Origin: a virus
Strand: one strand, 5' to 3'
IMG/VR virus record: IMGVR_UViG_3300028827_000100
Coordinates: 1 to 64,000 of that record
Length of the DNA stretch: 64,000 nucleotides
In this document: piece by piece, positions 47,287-56,209 of the stretch
Layout: each line of letters starts with the position of its first letter
How positions within the stretch are numbered: position 1 is the first letter of the stretch
Program-made: the position numbers and the translations under genes
The notes under the pieces: generated by a model
Database searches by the model: none
What the model saw: only the letters and a program-made list of their open reading frames with translations
What the model was told of the DNA's origin: nothing

Positions 47287-48885
47287 ATGGAAAAAGAGCT
47301 TCTGTGGAAGATAGCATCCGCAAACAACAGACTTGCAGTTTTGAAGTTTGCAAGGGCCATCGTGTATGCAGACAGGAATGAAAAGGAAATAGACGAAACG
47401 CTCGTAAAGAAGATTGCAGATTCAGTTGACGCCGATGACATGGAAAAGTATGTGGATGAGTTTGTTTGCAAGGTTGCTGGAATCGGTGATGGCGATTGCA
47501 ACATGGCATCGGTTGAAATTGCAGATGATATGATACGAGAGGCTGTTAAAGGTATAAAGGAAGTGGAATCATTTTATCTTGGTGAATGGAGAACTTATCC
47601 GGTATTTACAATTGAGAGCATGAGAAGGGCATACGTAAACAACAGAGTTGTTGTTGCCAGCAATGAAGAAGAAATGCTCGACAGGTCTTTCAGGATAATT
47701 TCAAACATACTTGATGACGAAGAGGAGGCTTACAATCTCGTTAAGGCTGGAATTGGAGAGTTTTTGGCTGGTAGCAAAAAGAAGAAGGCTTTGAATGTTT
47801 CAAAGGGTGATGTTGTATGTTTGAATGAAAATCCCGATGTGTGTGGAAAGGTTGTGGACGGCCCCCTCAAGTTCAGGGGGAATATGTATATAATCAGGGA
47901 CAACTCCGGTAAAGAGTTGTCTCTTTATCCGAATGAATTTCATCTGAAGTCTATAGGTGTGGCCGCAAGTGTCAATCCATATCTCAATCTCAAAAAGGTT
48001 GTTGCGGATGCTAAAACTATATACGTTTCAGACAACGAAATAGCAGAGGTTGATGAAGGTGGCAGTGTTGTTGTAAGGGACAAACAGTCGGGCGAACAGA
48101 AGAGAGAAGAAAAATATGAGTCTGCACAGGAAGCTGTTAATCAGGTTACACAGAGCGGGTTTAAGCCTGTTTCTTACTACACCGGGAGTAAGCCTGATAT
48201 AGAGGTGTCAATAATACGTGCAAATAAGGCAGTCATATACGATTTGCGAAACGGGGATAAAAAGAGAAAAATACCTGTTTTTGCAAACAACGAATTTGAC
48301 CTCATACAGGCCATATATGACGAGACGGAAAAGTTGTGCAATTGTGGACTCAAGGCTTACAGGGTTATTGAAGCCGCTGTTAAAAAGTGGTCTGCTGAAA
48401 ATGGAGAGTCGGATGGATATGATCCATTACAGGACACAATAGACCCGATAACCGCCAATCAGGACGTTGTTCTTGATACCGCATGGATGATTTATGATGC
48501 CGGAAAGGAAGTGACGCCTAAAAACATTTTTGCTAAGGTTAAAGATTTTATAGGTATGAGTGACAGCGATTACAATTCTGAAATAGCAGAATCGATAAAA
48601 ATAGTTCTTGCGGATAATGGCTGGCAATCCCTGAAGCAGAAAGAGAAACAGGAGCAGAATGTTGAAAAGGTTGCTGCCGGATGGGAAAAGTTGCCGAAGG
48701 GGTGGACGGAAGAGTCTCTTAAAAAATTCTGGAACTCGTTGACTGGAAACGTGAAACACAAAACGAAAAAGTGTATAAGGAAGTTTGAAGGTATAGTTGA
48801 TGATCCCGGAGCTTTTTGTGCTTCCTTGAGAGATAGGGTAGAGGGGACTACAAAATGGAGGGGAAGTTCAACAGAAAACTCATAG
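47287..48885 (+). CDS. Head-module protein with C-terminal GWTEESLKKFW/TTKWRG domain
   Basis: 532 residues from ATG 47287 (CAAGGGGG upstream). N-terminal 170 helical and acidic; about 170-230 a strand module (SKGDVVCLNENPDVCGKVVD). C-terminal 55 residues: LPKGWTEESLKKFWNSLTG, KCIRKFEGIVDDPGAFCASL, GTTKWRG. This last pattern is common at the ends of large phage proteins (Cys-Ile near the start, FCA, then TTxWR). Role unknown. Confidence 0.75.
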   Translation: MEKELLWKIASANNRLAVLKFARAIVYADRNEKEIDETLVKKIADSVDADDMEKYVDEFVCKVAGIGDGDCNMASVEIADDMIREAVKGIKEVESFYLGEWRTYPVFTIESMRRAYVNNRVVVASNEEEMLDRSFRIISNILDDEEEAYNLVKAGIGEFLAGSKKKKALNVSKGDVVCLNENPDVCGKVVDGPLKFRGNMYIIRDNSGKELSLYPNEFHLKSIGVAASVNPYLNLKKVVADAKTIYVSDNEIAEVDEGGSVVVRDKQSGEQKREEKYESAQEAVNQVTQSGFKPVSYYTGSKPDIEVSIIRANKAVIYDLRNGDKKRKIPVFANNEFDLIQAIYDETEKLCNCGLKAYRVIEAAVKKWSAENGESDGYDPLQDTIDPITANQDVVLDTAWMIYDAGKEVTPKNIFAKVKDFIGMSDSDYNSEIAESIKIVLADNGWQSLKQKEKQEQNVEKVAAGWEKLPKGWTEESLKKFWNSLTGNVKHKTKKCIRKFEGIVDDPGAFCASLRDRVEGTTKWRGSSTENS

Positions 48886-48896
48886 GAGGAGAAACT

Positions 48897-49103
48897 ATGC
48901 CTAACAATTCCAAAGAGGTGGCAGATTTTATAGCAAGACTTGGAATGATGATAGCGGCGGGTACTGATTTGTCAACTTTGCAGTACCATACGTTGCAGGC
49001 TGTTAATCAGATGAACATGACTGGTATAGAAAAAATGCTTTTTATAAGCATGGTAAACAAGACACTCAAAAGCATGGGTGTCAGCGGAGAAATAAAGGTA
49101 TAG
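48897..49103 (+). CDS. Small hypothetical protein
   Basis: 68 residues from ATG 48897 (ATAGGAGGAG upstream). Helical: VADFIARLGMMIAAGTDLST, then TGIEKMLFISMVNKTLKSMG. No family recognised. The following 103 bp (49104-49206) hold no gene or clear signal. Confidence 0.65.
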   Translation: MPNNSKEVADFIARLGMMIAAGTDLSTLQYHTLQAVNQMNMTGIEKMLFISMVNKTLKSMGVSGEIKV

Positions 49104-49206
49104 CAGGTTGTAAAGGCTGTTTGGTGCAAGGTGTGGTGAGTGGTATTTGGAGTAAGGGAAGTGGCAAAAGGCGACGGGTAATATATCAAAATCAAGGAGG
49201 AGTTGC

Positions 49207-50175
49207 ATGGATAGGCGACAGAAGATTAAAAGACTTGCAAGAATGTTGAGAATGCGTGCCGAAGCCAAAAGGAAGGGTGTGGCAGCATCTCCTGCAAGAA
49301 GAAAGGCTGCTCTGAAAAATGCAATTGCGAGAAAGAGAAAGTCGGTTGCAGGAAAAGCTCCGGCCATTACCGGTAGCAAAAAACTTGCGGTTCTGAAGAA
49401 GATAAACGAGCTGAAGAAGGAACTCCGCAAACGCAAACTTGCAAGAGCTGGCTCCACTTCCGCATTGAGTAAACGCAGGTTGAGAAAGCCGTCAGCACGT
49501 TCTCGTATTCTTTCCACGAACTTGAGGTCGAGGCTTCGCAGGAGAAGGGCTATAGAGGAGTCCAACAGCATCCTTGAGAGGGCAGATGACAACATCAACG
49601 AGGACACGATGAATAAGAATTATGGTATGCCCGCTCCGAAGCCAACGTTTGTTACGGGGCCACAGTTGAAGAAGCTCAAGGATGAACAGCTGAAGGATGC
49701 GCCTCCCACCCTTTTGGCAGAAGATGTCAGAGAATCTTTTAAGAGGGCAATTAAGATTGCTTACAAGAAGTTTGCAAAAAATCTTGAAGCAATCGGTCAT
49801 CCCCTCAAGGCATCTCTTTGGGAACACTTTGCCAACACTGGCAGGTTGAATCCCTCTGTCATAACGGCGGCTATTGACTCGGCATTTGAGGAGGCTGGAG
49901 ACGAGTTTCTCGAAATTCTCTTCAAGAGAGCGGAAGAAATTGCAGACTATTCACCCGAAACGATTGCTGAAATGGAAAGAGAGATTGAGTTGACGTGTCA
50001 GGTTACACCTACTGTTGAGCCGCCTGAAGAAGAGGAGGAGTTTGAAGAAGAAGAGAAAGAGGCTGAAGAAGTTGAGGAGAGACTCGTTGAAGGAAGTCTC
50101 AAAATACCAAGGAGTGCTACCAGCAAGAAAGCATCACTGCTTTCTATGGCAGTTCCATCTTACAACATCGAATAG
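49207..50175 (+). CDS. Scaffold-like bipolar-charge protein
   Basis: 322 residues. Residues 1-120 are almost all Lys/Arg/Ala (SKRRLRKPSARSRILSTNLR), the middle is helical, and the C-terminal 60 residues are Glu-rich (PPEEEEEFEEEEKEAEEVEE). The bipolar charge and the place just before decoration and major capsid genes fit a scaffold or internal core protein. ATG 49207 after AAGGAGGAG. Confidence 0.7.
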   Translation: MDRRQKIKRLARMLRMRAEAKRKGVAASPARRKAALKNAIARKRKSVAGKAPAITGSKKLAVLKKINELKKELRKRKLARAGSTSALSKRRLRKPSARSRILSTNLRSRLRRRRAIEESNSILERADDNINEDTMNKNYGMPAPKPTFVTGPQLKKLKDEQLKDAPPTLLAEDVRESFKRAIKIAYKKFAKNLEAIGHPLKASLWEHFANTGRLNPSVITAAIDSAFEEAGDEFLEILFKRAEEIADYSPETIAEMEREIELTCQVTPTVEPPEEEEEFEEEEKEAEEVEERLVEGSLKIPRSATSKKASLLSMAVPSYNIE

Positions 50176-50187
50176 GAGGATGTCACG

Positions 50188-50874
50188 ATGATAGACCTTA
50201 CAAGAAGCGTTTTTACTGTCAACCTTGGCATCCGTGACGTTGATCCGAACGCTCAAATTCTTCAGGGGCAGATAGTGGCCCTTGATACGGAAGGAAGGAT
50301 TACGCTTGCGGATGGAGTTGATGCTTATGGAGTTGCGAAATGGAACAAGGCGGATACTTTCTATTCACCTGTTGTGGATGAGTCCATACAGTTGAATGGA
50401 ACGACCCCTTCCAACCTTGACCATGCAAATATCAAGTCTGGTTCTGTCCGTGTTACAAGCTCGGATGGCTCTACTGTCTATGCCGAAACTACGGACTACA
50501 CGGTTAACTACACCAATGGTCAGATAACAAGGGTTGGTGCGGGAAATATCCCGGATGGAGCAACGGTTCTCGTCACTTACTCGTATCAGATGACGGAGTA
50601 CGAGTTGAAGGTTATTCGTGGTACGAATTACCAGAACGCAACGGACGACACACTCGGTAGTGGTAAGATGACTGTAGCACAGGATTTCTTTGAAATCTAC
50701 ACCGACCAGTACGACACTTCGCAGGGTTATACACCGGGTGATGTTTTGTATGTGGGTTCAGGTGCTACTGCCGGGCTTTTTACCACCGACAATGCCAGTG
50801 GTAAGGCTTACGGCATAGTGGTAAAAGCTCCTTCGGCATCCGATCCGTTGCTTGGAGTGCAAGTAGGAAGGTAG
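50188..50874 (+). CDS. Capsid decoration-like protein
   Basis: 228 residues, beta-rich, ATG 50188 after ATAGGAGG. Strands such as YAETTDYTVNYTNGQITRVG and GATVLVTYSYQMTEYEL. Located directly before the major capsid gene, as head decoration or vertex proteins often are. No family match that I can name. Codon use here is more G/C-rich at third positions, like the neighbouring capsid gene, consistent with high expression. Confidence 0.65.
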   Translation: MIDLTRSVFTVNLGIRDVDPNAQILQGQIVALDTEGRITLADGVDAYGVAKWNKADTFYSPVVDESIQLNGTTPSNLDHANIKSGSVRVTSSDGSTVYAETTDYTVNYTNGQITRVGAGNIPDGATVLVTYSYQMTEYELKVIRGTNYQNATDDTLGSGKMTVAQDFFEIYTDQYDTSQGYTPGDVLYVGSGATAGLFTTDNASGKAYGIVVKAPSASDPLLGVQVGR

Positions 50875-50887
50875 GAGGTAAGAGAAT

Positions 50888-52051
50888 ATGAGAAATCCAT
50901 ATAAGAAGGCTAATAATGGCAAGGGAGTCAAGAGGACTGTTGGAGCTATAAAGAAGAGAAGAAGCGTTCCAAAGATTGCTTCAAGACTGGCAAGAAAAGA
51001 TTTGCGTACAAGGATGCTGGACGACAACAGGAACATCAATCCCATGTTGAGTACCGGCGAGAGAATGTTCAACAAGGAGGGTTCTCTCAACGCATATGAC
51101 AAGAGAGATGCTATTGCGATGATACACAGGCTGTTGAACGATACCCACCTTGGCAAGGTTCGTTCTGCATCCTATAGAAAGGAATCGGATTTGAAGCCTG
51201 AAGAAAGAAGGGAGATTCTCATTCAGGCATTTAAGTCCGATGATGGAATCAGAAAGTTGGGCGAGGAGTTGCTTGCTCCGATTAAGAACGTGCTCGACTA
51301 TGAAGGTTGGGCCAGAAAGATTCTCCGAATCAAGGAGATTGGTCAGGGTGAAATCCACAGGATTTCAAAAGACATTTATGTGGTCGCCTTCATCGTTGGG
51401 CAGGATGGTCAGAGTGTAAGTTCGCAGGCCTTCGGTTCTTACATCTACCCTTCAGAGTTCAAGGTTACGGCCTTTCCTGAAGTTGACATTCAGGACATCT
51501 ACCAGATGAATTTTGATGTTCTTGAACGTCAGCAGGATTTGGCGAAGCAGATGATTATGCTGAAGGAAGACAAGGCCCTCGTTTCTGCTCTCGATCAGGC
51601 GTCTACCGCAGTCAATGATGTTGTGTATTTCTCCACGTTCAACATTGGTACTTTCGAGGACATAAGGTATCAGGTTGAGCGTCACAGGTTGATAGTTGAC
51701 AAGTTCATCGTCAACAGGCAGGAGATAAACAACCTCATCAAGAATATGCACAACTATGTTGACATTGTGACGGAGCGTGAGCTGATACTCATGGGCTATA
51801 TCGGAAACGTGCTCGGTACACAGATTATCACTACTGCCGGAACGGGTGTTCAGGAAGTTGTTCCTGCTGGTAGCGTGTACGTTGTCACACAGGGTTCGTT
51901 CCTTGGTGAGATGGGAATCAGGCTCGACCTCCAGAGCGAACAGTACAACAAGTTCAATCAGCAGGAGACGAAGAAGGGTTGGATGTTCCTTGAGATAATC
52001 GATCAGGCTATCGCAAATCCAAGGTCGGTTGCAAAAGGCGTCCGCATATAG
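50888..52051 (+). CDS. Major capsid protein
   Basis: 387 residues. Basic N-terminal 60 residues (removable arm or scaffold-domain candidate), then a HK97-like pattern with an early helix, EGWARKILRIKEIGQGEIHR, strands DIYVVAFIVGQDGQSVSS and FPEVDIQDIYQMNFDVLERQ, a long helix (E-loop/P-domain), and a C-terminal strand LGEMGIRLDLQSEQYNKFNQ. ATG 50888 after GTAGGAGG. A strong terminator follows. Length and position fit a capsid gene. Confidence 0.88.
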   Translation: MRNPYKKANNGKGVKRTVGAIKKRRSVPKIASRLARKDLRTRMLDDNRNINPMLSTGERMFNKEGSLNAYDKRDAIAMIHRLLNDTHLGKVRSASYRKESDLKPEERREILIQAFKSDDGIRKLGEELLAPIKNVLDYEGWARKILRIKEIGQGEIHRISKDIYVVAFIVGQDGQSVSSQAFGSYIYPSEFKVTAFPEVDIQDIYQMNFDVLERQQDLAKQMIMLKEDKALVSALDQASTAVNDVVYFSTFNIGTFEDIRYQVERHRLIVDKFIVNRQEINNLIKNMHNYVDIVTERELILMGYIGNVLGTQIITTAGTGVQEVVPAGSVYVVTQGSFLGEMGIRLDLQSEQYNKFNQQETKKGWMFLEIIDQAIANPRSVAKGVRI

Positions 52052-52060
52052 CCTGCATGT

Positions 52061-52094
52061 GGCGGGGTACTGTATTGTACCCCGCCTATTTTTA
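52061..52094 (+). terminator. Rho-independent terminator after the capsid gene
   Basis: GGCGGGGTAC (52061-52070) pairs with GTACCCCGCC (52077-52086) across the loop TGTATT, followed by TATTTTT. This is the position expected after the most highly expressed gene. Confidence 0.92.
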
Positions 52095-52113
52095 ATGGCA
52101 CGGGGGTGAGCAA

Positions 52114-52521
52114 GTGGTAAACAGGGTTTCATACAAGGAAACTGTAGGTGCTGGAGCAACAAAAACAATTGTTATTCCACCTGAAAATATAGAATTGAGG
52201 GATTTTACGTTTTTATCCTACCCTAATATTGCAATGACCGGGAATATAGATTTTGGTATTTATGATGAAATAGACGGGGTGATGTGGCACACGCTGAAAA
52301 GCGTGACTTTCACGAATGAAAAAAAGATTGCATTTTTCTCTCCGGAAGTTGATGGGAATTTTCCAAGAATGTTTCCTGCTACAAGGAAGGGGAACTTTGC
52401 AGGTTCAGACCTTGTAGTTGACGATAGATTCAGGCTTGCATGTCAGGTTGTAAATGGCGGGGCGGGAGATATAGAGATTGTTCTTCACTTCATGAAAATT
52501 TACAGTGATGCAGATTATTAA
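52114..52521 (+). CDS. Head/neck structural protein
   Basis: 135 residues from GTG 52114 (CGGGGGTGAG upstream). Beta-rich: ATKTIVIPPENIELRDFTFL, then FAGSDLVVDDRFRLACQVVN, IEIVLHFMKIYSD. It follows the capsid terminator, in line with a minor head protein. No family recognised. Confidence 0.7.
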   Translation: MVNRVSYKETVGAGATKTIVIPPENIELRDFTFLSYPNIAMTGNIDFGIYDEIDGVMWHTLKSVTFTNEKKIAFFSPEVDGNFPRMFPATRKGNFAGSDLVVDDRFRLACQVVNGGAGDIEIVLHFMKIYSDADY

Positions 52522-52538
52522 GGTGAAAGGAGGATGTA

Positions 52539-52769
52539 ATGGCAGAAAAGAAGAAATCTTATGTTGCAGACATTGAGGTTGTTCTCGATGCTGCCGAAAC
52601 AATATGTAAGCATATTGACAAAGCCGCTTCGAGAATTGAAAAACTGAAGAAGGTAGACCCTGTAGTTAAGCGCAACATACTGGAGCTGAAAAAGAGGTTG
52701 TATACGAAGTATCAGGTGCATTCAGTTGTCTCTGTTATAAGAGAGACTTTAGAAGCGATAAGAGATTAA
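52539..52769 (+). CDS. Small coiled-coil structural-region protein
   Basis: 76 residues, ATG 52539 after AAAGGAGG. Helical, with IEVVLDAAETICKHIDKAAS and VVSVIRETLEAIRD. No family recognised. Ends before a strong terminator. Confidence 0.7.
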   Translation: MAEKKKSYVADIEVVLDAAETICKHIDKAASRIEKLKKVDPVVKRNILELKKRLYTKYQVHSVVSVIRETLEAIRD

Positions 52770-52799
52770 TCGCTTCCTTACCCCTCTCTCGTACCGCTC

Positions 52800-52833
52800 G
52801 GTGGGGTCTAAAAGACCCCACCACCTTTTTTTT
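52800..52833 (+). terminator. Rho-independent terminator
   Basis: GGTGGGGTC-TAAAA-GACCCCACC (52800-52822), followed by ACC and a run of eight or more T to 52833. Closes the 52114-52769 unit. Confidence 0.95.
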
Positions 52834-52886
52834 AGGGGAATGCCTGTTTTTAACGGGTAAAAGGAAAAAGGACGGAGGTTAAGGTG

Positions 52887-53561
52887 ATGGACACGACAAG
52901 TTTCAGGGAAAGGGCAAGGATTAACATCGATCAGTATTTTAATCAGCAGGATTCTGTAATAGTTGTTAACAGAACGGAGCCGCTTGGAATTGTTTCAATT
53001 GCTTTGGGGGAAAAGGGCGATATGTCTTACACCCTTTTGAAGACAAGTGATCCAGTTGTGATAACGGATTATGTTCCGAAAAAACACGTTGTTGAGTCTG
53101 CAAATTTCAGAAGTATGGTACAGAGGGGTATAATAGAATTAATGACGCTTGACGAGTATGAAAAGTGGCTGGACGCAAATCCGGGCAGGGTTGAACAGAT
53201 AAGGAAGGAAATGAATATTTTAACGTCCCGTGCCACAATTTCAGATGAGACACCGGCTTCTCTTGAAGAAACGAGTGAGGCGGTGGACGAAAGCAACGCC
53301 AATATAAGCCCACGCATAATTCAGTTGATGCATGGTCTTGCGGCGGGAGATGAAAGGTCTCCTTCAGAAGAATCGGTTATTCAGGAATTGCAAAGCATGA
53401 ATATGTCACAGGAAGAAAAAGCATATGTTCTTACTCATGCTGTCGGGAAAGTGAAAAATTGGATAGTGGGAATTATATATGGCGAGGCCGCTGAAAGCAA
53501 AGAAGATGGTGAAGTGAAGAAAAAGAAAATAAAGAAGATAAAGAAGGTGAGAAGAAGTTAA
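52887..53561 (+). CDS. Hypothetical neck-region protein
   Basis: 224 residues from ATG 52887 (CGGAGG upstream; GTG 52884 also in frame). N-terminal strands (SVIVVNRTEPLGIVSIALGE), Glu-rich middle, helical C-terminus, then a very basic tail KKKKIKKIKKVRRS. Position after capsid genes and before the connector genes. No family recognised. Confidence 0.7.
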   Translation: MDTTSFRERARINIDQYFNQQDSVIVVNRTEPLGIVSIALGEKGDMSYTLLKTSDPVVITDYVPKKHVVESANFRSMVQRGIIELMTLDEYEKWLDANPGRVEQIRKEMNILTSRATISDETPASLEETSEAVDESNANISPRIIQLMHGLAAGDERSPSEESVIQELQSMNMSQEEKAYVLTHAVGKVKNWIVGIIYGEAAESKEDGEVKKKKIKKIKKVRRS

Positions 53562-53582
53562 AAGAGATTTGGGGGTGATTTA

Positions 53583-54422
53583 ATGATAGATGTTGGCTGT
53601 CCGAAGTTTGATATATTGAGAAACAATACCAACCTTGCAGGTATGCAGATGGGTTTTGTCAATTCTGAAACGAGATTGACGGTACAGGTTCTTGATGACA
53701 ACGGACAGCCGCATCAGCCCCCGGCTGGTGTTGAGCTGAAACTGTTTAATCAGGACGGGGGTGAGATAGAGACGAGTGGGCCTCCACAATATGATTCCAA
53801 CGGTCAATACTACTATTATGATTATACGCCTGAATTTGTTGGAACAACTTTGTTCAGATGGAAAAACAACGACAACAGTGACTACGGACTTCAAATGTTG
53901 TTGTCGATAGATGCGAAGATACAGTATTTTATGTTTTTGCTGAAAGGCATAATAGATAAATCCATGAAGGACAGTACGAAAACATATGGGTATACGGACG
54001 CTGATTTGTTTATGTACATAGTCAATGGTATAGCATACTTCAATGTTATACCGCCGCCGACCGCTTTTTACATTTCAAATATTCCCAATTATTTACAGGG
54101 GATAATAATAGATATTGCAACTTTGTTTGCCGTTCAGGCGCAAAGTATGTATGCAATAGACACGGACGTTATTTACAACGATCAGGGTATAAGCCTTACC
54201 ATAGACCATTTTAACAAACTTGGCTCTGTGTATAACAATTTGTATACAAGGGTTACTGAAAACGCAAAGAAAATAAAATGGACTATGATGAGGTCAAGAG
54301 CACTTGTTGCTTATAATCCACAAAGGTCGAGAGGTTTCATGTTTTCACAGATAGTAACGTCAGGATTCCCATTTATGGGAATTTATGGTGGTGTTGACGG
54401 CTCGATAATATTCAGGGGTTGA
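53583..54422 (+). CDS. Head-tail connector/neck protein
   Basis: 279 residues, ATG 53583 after GGGGGTGATTT. N-terminal Ig-like strands (ETRLTVQVLDDNGQPHQPPA), then a helical-hydrophobic part with YTDADLFMYIVNGIAYFNVI and LQGIIIDIATLFAVQAQSM, ending in strands. It lies among neck genes of a contractile-tail phage. No family named. Confidence 0.7.
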   Translation: MIDVGCPKFDILRNNTNLAGMQMGFVNSETRLTVQVLDDNGQPHQPPAGVELKLFNQDGGEIETSGPPQYDSNGQYYYYDYTPEFVGTTLFRWKNNDNSDYGLQMLLSIDAKIQYFMFLLKGIIDKSMKDSTKTYGYTDADLFMYIVNGIAYFNVIPPPTAFYISNIPNYLQGIIIDIATLFAVQAQSMYAIDTDVIYNDQGISLTIDHFNKLGSVYNNLYTRVTENAKKIKWTMMRSRALVAYNPQRSRGFMFSQIVTSGFPFMGIYGGVDGSIIFRG

Positions 54423-54423
54423 T

Positions 54424-55320
54424 ATGGGACACAGACCTTTCAGAAACATAGACCCGTGCCCGTCTGAATCTACAAGTTGGTGGAGTGGGAAAGATACCCC
54501 ATCGATAAGAGACAGATTTTTGTCTTTTAATTCGTTTGACAAAATAAGAGGGATGCAGGAAGAGCTTTTAAATGCCGGTGGCAAAAAGTGCCATGTATGG
54601 TTTAGAGTTTATACGCATGGAAGCTGTACCTGTGTTGAAGAGGATGGGCAGGCAAAATCAAATCACCCTGTTTGTTATGGAACAGGTTTTATAGGTGGAT
54701 ATGAAAAGTATGGGTATGATACCTTTGTCGTTTACAGGAAAGATTCAAATACATTGAGGGTTGTAGGTGATGGTGTTGATGAGACAGTGCCGATATTGAG
54801 CAATCAGGTTGAGTTTGACTGGATTCAGGCAAAGGACGAATACGGTGGAGACGTTGAATACAAGCTGGAAGGTAAAAGGAGCAGGGCAACTGTTGAGTTT
54901 TCATCTAACGGAGTTGACTGGAGCGGAACGTTGACATTTCCAGTTCAGACAGGACAGTTTAAGGTCAGGATTACTTCCATAGATGGTTTTCTTGAGTCGT
55001 TGCGCTTCAGGGTCAAAAAGGTCGATGATGTTTTCATAAGGTTGTCGGAAAATCCTCCAAGAAGACTTGAACAATTGTTGCGGGAAGGTTTAATTCAGGA
55101 GCCTTTTGACATTAGGGCATGGACAATATCGAGAGATTTTATAATTACGAGTGGAGATATAATAGAGTGGATTGAGGGTGTGTGGACGGGAGAGAGATAC
55201 ATAGCCACAACATTAACACAGTCTCAATTTGTTTTGGATGCTGAACAGTCCTCATTTCTTACACAAATTCTCGGAATGAGAAAGATAAGGAGTGTTGAAC
55301 AATTGTACAGGGTGTGGTGA
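54424..55320 (+). CDS. Neck/connector protein with C-C-C-Y motif
   Basis: 298 residues, 1 nt after the previous gene. N-terminus PFRNIDPCPSESTSWWSGKD, then GSCTCVEEDG and NHPVCYGTGFIGGYEKYGYD, a Cys pattern characteristic of phage neck proteins. The rest is beta-rich. No biochemical role known. Confidence 0.72.
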   Translation: MGHRPFRNIDPCPSESTSWWSGKDTPSIRDRFLSFNSFDKIRGMQEELLNAGGKKCHVWFRVYTHGSCTCVEEDGQAKSNHPVCYGTGFIGGYEKYGYDTFVVYRKDSNTLRVVGDGVDETVPILSNQVEFDWIQAKDEYGGDVEYKLEGKRSRATVEFSSNGVDWSGTLTFPVQTGQFKVRITSIDGFLESLRFRVKKVDDVFIRLSENPPRRLEQLLREGLIQEPFDIRAWTISRDFIITSGDIIEWIEGVWTGERYIATTLTQSQFVLDAEQSSFLTQILGMRKIRSVEQLYRVW

Positions 55321-55321
55321 A

Positions 55322-56197
55322 ATGTTCAAGTATGAAAGATTTATAGATGTTGCAGATGCAATAATAAAAAAAGATTTTGAGTATTGGTTTAACAATCTTG
55401 CCGCAGAAGATGTAACATTTGCTTATGAGTACATAAATCAGTATGACGATGGAAATTTTAAAATATCAAATATATTTGCTTCACAACAGGCAACATTGCC
55501 GTATGTGACATTTGAATTGAGAGACCTTTCGGAAAGCGTTGTGGATTTTAGCGGGAATATGCTTGGCAGAGTGGGTATAGTCGAATTTGATTTTGAAGGC
55601 CCCGTTTACAATCTTGACGGAGCCGTGTGGGCATTTACAAGTAAAAGGTATGGCAGGAAGTACGTGGTTGACTTTCCATCTGTTCTGTTTGATGATCCGA
55701 CAAGTGTTCCGCTTTCACATTTTACATCTGTTATATTGCCGCAGTTACCTGCTAATGCAATGTTGTTTGAGAACGGTGATACTGTAAAAATAATATTCGT
55801 GAATGATGTAATAACGGTTGAGTCTGATTTCCTTGGAGTTGTGGCGGGTGAATATGAGGGAGTGTGGCGTTCGTACAGACACAGAATTTACAATGCCAAT
55901 TTGCTCGTAAATATAGGTGCGGAGTCATACAAGACGAGAGAACAGCTTGAAGATATTGTATTGATATACTTCAAAAGGGTCAGGGATGAGAAAAGATCGC
56001 TTGGCTCTATTGAAGACATGGTTGTTGTAAACCTGTCTTCAGAGTTTAATATAACTGGAAGGAATGAAATATCTTTTGGGGCATCGGATATGTTAAGCCT
56101 TCTGTATTCTTCTTCCGTAAGCGGGAAAGTTATTATAGAAGGAACGGATATAGAAGGAGTTGAGTTGAAAAAGGTAACTGGTATAACACCACTGTAA
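55322..56197 (+). CDS. Neck/tail-completion protein
   Basis: 291 residues from ATG 55322 (ACAGGGTGTGG upstream). Helical start FIDVADAIIKKDFEYWFNNL, then beta-rich, C-terminal MVVVNLSSEFNITGRNEISF. It sits directly before the tail sheath, where tail-completion or terminator proteins are usual. No family recognised. Confidence 0.68.
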   Translation: MFKYERFIDVADAIIKKDFEYWFNNLAAEDVTFAYEYINQYDDGNFKISNIFASQQATLPYVTFELRDLSESVVDFSGNMLGRVGIVEFDFEGPVYNLDGAVWAFTSKRYGRKYVVDFPSVLFDDPTSVPLSHFTSVILPQLPANAMLFENGDTVKIIFVNDVITVESDFLGVVAGEYEGVWRSYRHRIYNANLLVNIGAESYKTREQLEDIVLIYFKRVRDEKRSLGSIEDMVVVNLSSEFNITGRNEISFGASDMLSLLYSSSVSGKVIIEGTDIEGVELKKVTGITPL

Positions 56198-56209
56198 GGA
56201 GGTAAGAAA

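Noticed and set aside
49104-49206. Possible promoter or RNA in the gap before the scaffold-like gene
   Set aside because: No stem-loop, -10 box or short gene could be supported.
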